Assembly: GCA_041691815.1 (NCBI GenBank)
Contig: JBEPTZ010000051.1
Location: forward strand, 1 to 29,295
Source: 70-18 sp041691815
Lineage (GTDB): Bacteria > Pseudomonadota > Alphaproteobacteria > Acetobacterales > Acetobacteraceae
DNA: 29,295 nucleotides
Direction of reading: 5' to 3'
Part shown: positions 23,953-29,295 of the stretch, piece by piece
Position numbering within the stretch: position 1 is the first letter of the stretch
Layout: every line of letters begins with the position of its first letter
Notes under the pieces: model-generated
What the model was told of the DNA's origin: nothing
What the model saw: the letters and a program-made list of their open reading frames with translations, nothing else
The model's database searches: none
Made by a program: the position numbers and the translations under genes

Positions 23953-23994
23953 GAAAACAGCTTCGCCCGGCCCCGTTGCCGGGGTGCCGGGCGA
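23953..23994 (-). terminator. Hairpin terminator after binding protein 3
   Basis: On the minus strand TTCGCCCGGC pairs with a near-complementary GCCGGGCGAA arm, with inner CCCCG/CGGGG and a GCAA loop, then GCTGTTTT. Its sequence is closely related to the terminator after binding protein 2 (shared core CCCCGTTGCCGGGG on the plus strand), so gene and terminator were probably duplicated together. Confidence 0.6.
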
Positions 23995-24030
23995 ATGCGT
24001 CAGGCGGAAGGCTGGTGGTTCGGCGGCCGG

Positions 24031-25629
24031 TCAGGTCTTGGTGACGTCACCGTATTTGGTGAAATCGGCGACCGGCCCGACGCCGAAGCCTGCCACACCG
24101 CGGCCCATCACCGCGGTTACGATCGGCTGCAGCATGAAGGCGAACGGTGCGCTGGCCTGGGCCTTTTGTTGCAGCGTGTGGTACATCTGGATTCGCTTGG
24201 CTGAATCCAGCTCCTTGGCGGCGGCCACGGCGAGTGCGGTCATTTCCGGGTCGAAGTAGTGGCTGCGCCAGGCCAGGATCTTCATCGTCGACTTGTCGCT
24301 GTCGTCCGGGTTCTCCACGAACGCCTGGGTGTTCGAGTTGGGGTCGAAATAGTCGGTTCCCCATTGCAGCAAGGCCAGCTGGTGGGTGCGGTTGCGGGTC
24401 TTGGTGATGACCTGCTTGCCTTCGCCGGGCATCAGCGTGACCTTGATGCCGATATCCTTCAGGTTGGCCTGGATCGCCTGGGCGATGTCGTTGTCCGGCG
24501 TCTTGTTGGAATGGTCCATGCTGATCTCGAAGCCGTCCGGGTAGCCGGCCTCGGCCAGCAGCGCCTTGGCCTTGGCGACATCGCGCTTGAACGGTTTGGC
24601 CGCCAGTGCGCCCGGCAGCCCCGGCGGCAGGAAGGTCTGGCAGACCACGTAGGTGTCCGGCGTGATGTTCTTGGCGATGCCGTCATAGTCCAGCGCCCAC
24701 TTGATCGCCTGGCGCACCGGGACCTTCTTGAACTCCGGCCGGTCGACGTTCATCGCGATATACATGATCCGCCCGGTGCCGGCGGCGACCACATGGAACC
24801 CCTTTTCGCCGCGCGCCTTCTTCAGCAGTTCCGGCGTCAGGTCGCGGGCCACGTCGGCATCGGCCTTCTCCAGCGCCAGCAACTGCGCCGAGGGCTCCGG
24901 CACATGGCTGATCACCACCCGCTTGTTGTGCGGCTTCACCTCGGCATGCGGGTTCACGTCGCAGATCACCCGGTCGGAGGCCTTCCACGAGGTGAGCTGG
25001 TAGGTGCCCGAGCCGGCGGTGCGGGTCTTCATCCAGTTGTTGCCGAAGTCGCCGTTCTCGGCATGCGCCATCACCACCGCCTTCTCCACCACCGAACCGA
25101 TGGTGGCCGACAGGCAGAACAGCACGAAGCTGGTGGCCCAGGATTCCGGCAGGTTCAGCTCCAGCGTTTTCGCGTCCCTGGCGATGATCTGTTTCTCGAC
25201 ATTGTCCTTGCTGAAGCCGAGCTGGCTGATGATGAATGCCGGCGTCAGGTTGAGGATCACCGCCCGGTGCAGCGAGAACGCCGCGTCCTCGGCGGTCACC
25301 ACCTTGCCGGTGGTGAATTTGGCCCGGTTGTGCAGATGGAAGGTGATCTGCTTGCCGTCCTTGCTGACATCCCACGATGACGCCAGATCGCCGACCACCT
25401 TGTTGGTGTCCTTGATGTCCGGGCGCACCAGCCGGCTGTAGCAGTTGGCGTTGATCTCGCCGTTGGTGAACTCGAAGCTCTGCGCCGGGTCGAAGGCGAC
25501 GATATCGTCGATCTGCTTGACCATCACGAACACACCCTTCGGCGTCTTCGCCTCGGCATGCCAAGTGCCGACCAGCGGGGTCGCGGCAACCGCGGCACCG
25601 GCGGCGAACAGAGTACGGCGGGTCAGCAT
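24031..25629 (-). CDS. Family-5 substrate-binding protein 3 of the peptide-type importer
   Basis: This third paralogue is 532 aa and starts MLTRRTLFAAGAAVAATPL. It is nearly identical to binding protein 2 up to residue 276 (698 identical bases, 24800-25497), then diverges through to the end. GGGAG lies about nine bases before the ATG. It has its own promoter-like element upstream and a terminator downstream, so it is probably made as a separate message and shares the single permease/ATPase set encoded further on. It follows the NitT-type ATPase gene on the same strand, separated by a hairpin. Confidence 0.93.
   Translation of the reverse strand: MLTRRTLFAAGAAVAATPLVGTWHAEAKTPKGVFVMVKQIDDIVAFDPAQSFEFTNGEINANCYSRLVRPDIKDTNKVVGDLASSWDVSKDGKQITFHLHNRAKFTTGKVVTAEDAAFSLHRAVILNLTPAFIISQLGFSKDNVEKQIIARDAKTLELNLPESWATSFVLFCLSATIGSVVEKAVVMAHAENGDFGNNWMKTRTAGSGTYQLTSWKASDRVICDVNPHAEVKPHNKRVVISHVPEPSAQLLALEKADADVARDLTPELLKKARGEKGFHVVAAGTGRIMYIAMNVDRPEFKKVPVRQAIKWALDYDGIAKNITPDTYVVCQTFLPPGLPGALAAKPFKRDVAKAKALLAEAGYPDGFEISMDHSNKTPDNDIAQAIQANLKDIGIKVTLMPGEGKQVITKTRNRTHQLALLQWGTDYFDPNSNTQAFVENPDDSDKSTMKILAWRSHYFDPEMTALAVAAAKELDSAKRIQMYHTLQQKAQASAPFAFMLQPIVTAVMGRGVAGFGVGPVADFTKYGDVTKT
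24800..25497. repeat. 698-bp identical block, second copy (in binding protein 3)
   Basis: This is the partner of 23044-23741, in the same orientation and spaced by 1756 bases. Recombination between the two would delete or duplicate one binding-protein gene and make a chimera of their two ends. Confidence 0.85.
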
Positions 25630-25663
25630 GGCGGAGAACTCCCTGTTTTATTTTCTGAGCCGC

Positions 25664-25697
25664 AGCATAGCCGCAGCCCGCCGCGCACGGAAGCCCG
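25664..25697 (-). promoter_or_regulatory. Promoter-like element of binding protein 3
   Basis: On the minus strand CGGGCTTCCG is followed after 18 bases by TATGCT (complement of 25664-25669), with GCTGCGGC before the -10. It matches the elements of the two other binding-protein genes. The -35 part lies in the loop of the hairpin at 25677-25710. Confidence 0.5.
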
Positions 25698-25710
25698 AAG
25701 GCGCGGCGGG
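25677..25710 (-). terminator. Hairpin after the NitT-type ATPase gene
   Basis: CCCGCCGCGC (25677-25686) pairs perfectly with GCGCGGCGGG (25701-25710) across a 14-base loop, four bases after the ATPase stop. There is no T-run. It probably marks the end of the upstream transcript and overlaps the promoter-like element of binding protein 3. Confidence 0.45.
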
Positions 25711-25714
25711 GCGA

Positions 25715-27019
25715 TCACGCGCCGGGTTCGATGTCCTCCAGGCTGAACTGCTCGGCCTCCTCGTCGTAGCTGAACAACTCGGCATAGCGGCCCCAGCCGA
25801 TCACCGCGCGCAGCGTCTCGTCGGCATAATCGGGCGACATGTGGTCTTCCAACTCGTCGCGAAAGCGCAGCGCCTGCGCCCGGTGGTTCCAGCGTTCGTC
25901 GAGCGTCCGGCGGATCACCGCGGCCAGCCGGACATGGCTGCTCAGCGCGGTGGCGAAGATCGCCTTGCGCTCATCGGTCTCCGCCTCCACGAACCGCCGC
26001 CCGTTGTCGGTCAGCCGGATATCGCCTTCCTCCAACTCGGCCAGCCGCAGCATCGCCAGCGTCTCGCCCAGCGGCAGCAACTCGTCGGCCTCCAGTTGCA
26101 GGCTCTGCGCCAGTGCCGGCAGGTCGGCGCGGCCCTGATAGGGCGGCCCGGCCAGCGTCTCCAGCAGCCCGGCCAGCAGGTTGGCGTTCACCGGATGCAG
26201 CTTGGTGGCGAACTCCGCCTCGCCCTGCAGGCTTACCACCGGCTTCGGCGCCCGGCGGGTCATCAGCGCGTAGATATCGTCCACCAGTTGCCGGAACGCC
26301 GGCGCCAGCCGGTTGCGCGGATGGCGGAACGGCACCCGCAACTCGTGCGCCACCCGGCCGGGATTGGAGGCGAACACCAGGATGCGGTCGCACATCAGCA
26401 CCGCTTCCTCGATGTTATGGGTCACGATCAGCATCGACTGCACCGGCAGCTTGCCCTCGGACCACAACTCCACCAGGTCGGTGCGCAAATTCTCCGCGGT
26501 CAGCACATCGAGCGCGCTGAACGGCTCGTCCATCAGCAGCAGGTCGGGATGCACCACCAGCGCGCGCGCCAGCCCGACGCGCTGGCGCATGCCGCCGGAC
26601 AACTCCTTCGGGTAGGCGCTCTCGAAGCCGCCCAGCCCGATCAGGTCGATCGCCTCCTCGGCCCGTCGCTCGCGCTCGGCGCGCGCGATGCCCTGCGCCT
26701 CCAGCCCGAGTTCGACGTTCTCCTGCACCGTGAGCCAGGGGAACAGCGCGAAGCTCTGGAACACCATCGCCACCCCCGGCGCCGGCCCGGCCAGCCTGGT
26801 GCCGCGCCACAGCACCTCGCCGGCAGTGGGCGCCAGCAGCCCGGCGACAATGCGCAGCAGCGTCGACTTGCCGGAGCCCGAGCGGCCCAACAACCCGACG
26901 ATCTCGCCCTGCTGCAAGGTGATGTTCACATCGTCCAGCACCACCAGCGCGGTGCTGCTGTCCTTGTGATAGGCCTGCCGGCAGCCGCGCACTTCCAGCA
27001 GCGGCGTGGTGGCGTCCAT
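25715..27019 (-). CDS. Nitrate/sulfonate/taurine-type ABC ATPase with C-terminal extension
   Basis: This 434-aa protein has an N-terminal ABC domain: Walker A GRSGSGKST, Q-loop FQSFALFPWLTV, signature LSGGMRQR, Walker B LLLMDEPFSALD and H-loop VTHNIEEAV. About 170 further residues form the AAA-associated C-terminal domain seen in some members annotated as nitrate/sulfonate/bicarbonate transporters (it includes LTDNGRRFVEAE and DEEAEQFSLEDIEPG). The extension has an acidic tail. ATG 27019 has a strong GGAGG seven to eight bases upstream. It follows the fused permease gene by 43 bases made of a 16-bp tandem repeat. Confidence 0.92.
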   Translation of the reverse strand: MDATTPLLEVRGCRQAYHKDSSTALVVLDDVNITLQQGEIVGLLGRSGSGKSTLLRIVAGLLAPTAGEVLWRGTRLAGPAPGVAMVFQSFALFPWLTVQENVELGLEAQGIARAERERRAEEAIDLIGLGGFESAYPKELSGGMRQRVGLARALVVHPDLLLMDEPFSALDVLTAENLRTDLVELWSEGKLPVQSMLIVTHNIEEAVLMCDRILVFASNPGRVAHELRVPFRHPRNRLAPAFRQLVDDIYALMTRRAPKPVVSLQGEAEFATKLHPVNANLLAGLLETLAGPPYQGRADLPALAQSLQLEADELLPLGETLAMLRLAELEEGDIRLTDNGRRFVEAETDERKAIFATALSSHVRLAAVIRRTLDERWNHRAQALRFRDELEDHMSPDYADETLRAVIGWGRYAELFSYDEEAEQFSLEDIEPGA

Positions 27020-27030
27020 CGGCTCTCCTC

Positions 27031-27078
27031 CTAACTCAAGGTCGCGCTAACTCAAGGTCGTGCTAGCTCAAGGTCGCG
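27031..27078. repeat. Three 16-bp tandem units between permease and ATPase genes
   Basis: CTAACTCAAGGTCGCG, CTAACTCAAGGTCGTG and CTAGCTCAAGGTCGCG follow one another (27031-27046, 27047-27062, 27063-27078). The last unit carries the final codons (ATLS) and TAG stop of the permease gene; the first touches the GGAGG ribosome site of the ATPase gene. It looks like a local duplication of the gene end by slippage. Confidence 0.85.
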
Positions 27079-28787
27079 CGCCGCGCCGCATAGGCCGCCA
27101 GCGGCCGCCAGAACAGCCGGTTGAGCCCGACCACGAACAGGCTCATCACCACCACGCCGAGCACGATGCGGTGGAAATCGCCGGCCGCGGTGGCCTGCGC
27201 GATGTAAGCCCCCAACCCGTGCGCCACCAGCTTCTTGTCACCCCACGAGGCCACCTCGGCGACAATAGCCGCATTCCACGAGCCGCCCGAAGCGGTGATC
27301 GCCCCGGTCACGTAGTACGGCATGATCCCCGGCAGGATCACCCGCCGCCACCACAGCCAGCCACCGATATGGAAATGCCGTGCCACCTCCTGCAGATCGC
27401 CGGGAAATGCCGCCGCCCCGGCGATCACGTTGAACAGGATGTACCACTGCGTCCCCAGCACCATCAGCGGCGTCAGCCACACGTCGGCGTTCAGCCCGTA
27501 ATATACGATCACCAGCACCACCGGGGGAAACAGCAGATTGGCCGGAAACGCCGCCAGAAACTGCGCCAGCGGCTGCACCCGGCGCGCCCAGGCCGGCCGC
27601 AGCCCCAGCCACACCCCCACCGGCACCCAGATCAGCGAGGCCAGCGCGATCAGCACCACCACCCGCAGCAGCGTGATGCCGCCCAGCCCGATCACCAGTT
27701 CCAGCTCGCGCCAGTCCAGCTCGGCAGAAACATAGGCGGCGATCTTCCACAGCGCGCCGCCCACCAGGCCGAGCGCCAGCACCGCGAACGCCACATCGCC
27801 CAGCAGCGTCGGCACCAGCCGCAACGCCGGGCCGGCCGATGGCAGCGACAGCCGCAGCCCGCCGATCGCAGCCAAGCCGCGCCCCATCGCCTCGCCCCCC
27901 AGCCGCAGCACCCGGGTCCGCCGCAGCAGCGCCAGCACCCAGGGGTCGGGCGCCTCGGCGGACGGCGTGGTCTCCACCCGGAATCGCGCCGACCACGCCA
28001 CCAGCGGGCGGAACAGCAACTGGTCGTAGAGCAGGATCACCACCAGCATCGCCAGCACCGCCCAGCCGACCGCCGCGATGTCCTGCTTCTCCAGCGCCAG
28101 CGCCACGTAGCTGCCCACCCCCGGCAGGCTCCAGCTCTGGTCGCCCAGCGTGATCGCCTCGCTGGCCACCACGAAGAACCAGCCGCCGGACATCGACAGC
28201 ATGGTGTTCCACACCAGCCCCGGCATTGCGTACGGGACTTCCAGCCGCCAGAACCGCTGCCAGCCGGTCAGCCGCAAGCTGCGCGTCGCTTCGTCCAGGT
28301 CGCCCGGCACCGTGCTCAGCGACTGGTGGAAGCTGAACGCCATGTTCCACGCCTGGCTGGTGAAGATCGCGAAGATCGCCGCCAGCTCCAGCCCCATCAC
28401 CCGGCCGGGGAACAGGTTCATGAAGAACGCGATGGTGAAGCCGAGGAACCCCAGGATCGGCACCGATTGCAGGATATCCAGCAGCGGCACCATCAGCAGC
28501 CCGGCCCGCCGGCTCTTGGCGGCCAGCGGCGCATAGGTGAAGGTGAACGCCAGCGACGCCGCCAGGGCCGCGAACATGCGCAGCGTGGTGCGCAGCGCGT
28601 AGCCCGGCAGATAGGCCGGATCCAGCGAGATCCGCGTCGCCGCCGGCGCGCTCAGCGGCACCAGCGTGCCGCGCGCCGCATTGGCCAGCACCACCAGCCC
28701 GCCCACCACGCAGAGCAGCGCCACCGCATCCCAGATATTGGGCGGGCGCAGCCTGGCGGCGCGGGCAGGGGCGAAGATGCCGGCCAT
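27063..28787 (-). CDS. Fused two-domain ABC permease, nitrate/sulfonate/taurine type
   Basis: This 574-aa membrane protein contains two permease units in one chain. The first has the coupling loop EATRSLRLTGWQRFWRLEVP followed by GLVWNTMLSMSGGWFFVVASE; the second has EVARHFHIGGWLWWRRVILPG followed by GAITASGGSWNAAIVAEVASW (each shown in part, both matching the EAA loop of BPD_transp_1). Some ten or more hydrophobic segments are visible. One chain thus replaces the usual permease dimer. With the ATPase it would make an importer, but no NitT/TauT binding-protein gene is present in the window. ATG 28787 starts MAGIFAPARAARLRPP. Confidence 0.9.
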   Translation of the reverse strand: MAGIFAPARAARLRPPNIWDAVALLCVVGGLVVLANAARGTLVPLSAPAATRISLDPAYLPGYALRTTLRMFAALAASLAFTFTYAPLAAKSRRAGLLMVPLLDILQSVPILGFLGFTIAFFMNLFPGRVMGLELAAIFAIFTSQAWNMAFSFHQSLSTVPGDLDEATRSLRLTGWQRFWRLEVPYAMPGLVWNTMLSMSGGWFFVVASEAITLGDQSWSLPGVGSYVALALEKQDIAAVGWAVLAMLVVILLYDQLLFRPLVAWSARFRVETTPSAEAPDPWVLALLRRTRVLRLGGEAMGRGLAAIGGLRLSLPSAGPALRLVPTLLGDVAFAVLALGLVGGALWKIAAYVSAELDWRELELVIGLGGITLLRVVVLIALASLIWVPVGVWLGLRPAWARRVQPLAQFLAAFPANLLFPPVVLVIVYYGLNADVWLTPLMVLGTQWYILFNVIAGAAAFPGDLQEVARHFHIGGWLWWRRVILPGIMPYYVTGAITASGGSWNAAIVAEVASWGDKKLVAHGLGAYIAQATAAGDFHRIVLGVVVMSLFVVGLNRLFWRPLAAYAARRATLS

Positions 28788-28881
28788 CGGTGGTCCCGGA
28801 GGTGAGTGGGGAGGCGCTGTGGCGTGTTAGCCCAGCCGCGCCGGCCCTGTCACCCCGCCATGCGGCCCTGTTGCGCGTCCG

Positions 28882-29295
28882 TCACGCGGTTCCGGTGCTG
28901 CCGAATCCGCCCGCCCCGCGCGCAGTGTCATCCAGGCTGGCCACTTCCCGCCATTCCAGCCGCGCCACCGCCGCCAGCACCGCCTGGGCGATGCGCATGC
29001 CGCGCTCCACGGTGAACGGTGCGTCGCCGGCATTCATCACGATCACCTGCAGCTCGCCGCGATAATCGCTGTCCACCGTGCCCGGGCTGTTCGGCAGCGT
29101 GATGCCATGCTTCAGCGCCAGGCCGGAGCGCGGCCGCACCTGCAATTCATAGCCTTCGGGGATCGCCACCTTCAATCCGGTTGGCACCAGCACCCGCCCG
29201 CCCGGCGGGATCACCAGCGGCTCGGTGACCGCCGCCAGCAGGTCCAGCCCGGCGGCGCCGGCGGTGGCATAGGCCGGCACCGCCAGCCCCTCGGC
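28882..29295 (-). CDS. dut: dUTP diphosphatase (5' end outside the window)
   Basis: dUTPase splits dUTP to dUMP and pyrophosphate, keeping uracil out of DNA and feeding dTMP synthesis. The frame is open to the right edge, reading AEGLAVPAYATAGAAGLDL, so the true start lies beyond 29295; a GTG at 29280 is inside the conserved sequence and is not the start. Motifs of the trimeric enzyme are present: motif 1 AGAAGLDL, motif 2 RPRSGLALKHG, motif 3 GTVDSDYRGE (catalytic Asp), motif 4 GMRIAQAV and the Gly-rich P-loop-like motif 5 RGAGGFGSTG at the C-terminus. Length and ending are normal. Confidence 0.95.
   Translation of the reverse strand, partial: AEGLAVPAYATAGAAGLDLLAAVTEPLVIPPGGRVLVPTGLKVAIPEGYELQVRPRSGLALKHGITLPNSPGTVDSDYRGELQVIVMNAGDAPFTVERGMRIAQAVLAAVARLEWREVASLDDTARGAGGFGSTGTA

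Noticed and set aside
27031..27078. CRISPR-like array
   Set aside because: The 16-bp units are contiguous with no spacers, so it is a simple tandem duplication.
27060..28805. Plus-strand open frame of 581 codons opposite the fused permease
   Set aside because: The translation is low-complexity Gln/His/Arg/Pro without motifs; the minus strand encodes a clear double permease.

Overview
The window is one high-GC bacterial chromosome segment, most likely from an alphaproteobacterium of the Acetobacteraceae type. The reasons are the order rodZ-like, ispG, hisS, prfA, prmC and DUF4167, a ptsP of the nitrogen-PTS kind, strong G/C bias at third codon positions, and AT-rich hairpin repeats that I remember from Acetobacteraceae genomes (memory, not searched). 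No rRNA, tRNA, CRISPR array, transposase or phage gene was seen. No gene-free stretch exceeds 300 bases; the longest are about 250 to 260 bases (1155-1404, 7069-7328, 22031-22274).

Left part (1-14287, mostly + strand) is housekeeping. It holds the 3' part of ptsP, a RodZ-like membrane HTH protein, ispG (isoprenoid synthesis), hisS and prfA (translation), prmC (release-factor methylation), a DUF4167 protein, a minus-strand DUF4743/NUDIX hydrolase, an Atm1-type ABC exporter, an 88-aa unknown protein, rpmB, a degenerate histidine-kinase-like protein and a secreted DUF3857/transglutaminase protein. Four copies (one partial) of a roughly 125-bp AT-rich hairpin repeat sit at gene borders here. They supply a start region (prmC) or a stop codon (NUDIX, kinase-like gene).

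Central part (14399-25629, all minus strand) is a peptide-type ABC uptake locus. In transcription order it has three paralogous family-5 substrate-binding proteins, two Dpp/Opp-type permeases, two ATPases, a cytoplasmic CocE/NonD-type serine hydrolase and an AhpD-like peroxidase-related protein. The permease, ATPase and hydrolase genes abut or overlap. Each binding-protein gene has its own similar promoter-like element. Two are followed by terminator hairpins; the third is followed by a hairpin covering the ribosome-binding site and start codon of the first permease gene. Binding proteins 2 and 3 share an exactly identical 698-bp block flanked by diverged sequence, which suggests recent gene conversion. 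The genes suggest import of a peptide- or ester-like compound followed by hydrolysis inside the cell.

Right part (25715-29295, minus strand) has a nitrate/sulfonate/taurine-type ABC transporter made of a fused two-domain permease and an ATPase with a C-terminal extension. No binding protein of that class lies nearby. A truncated dUTPase gene follows at the window edge. Three 16-bp tandem units join the permease stop codon to the ATPase ribosome-binding site.

Nothing here is clearly a new biological system. The best leads are the converted binding-protein array with its start-sequestering hairpin, the structured repeat family that edits gene ends, and the kinase-like protein lacking its phospho-acceptor histidine.
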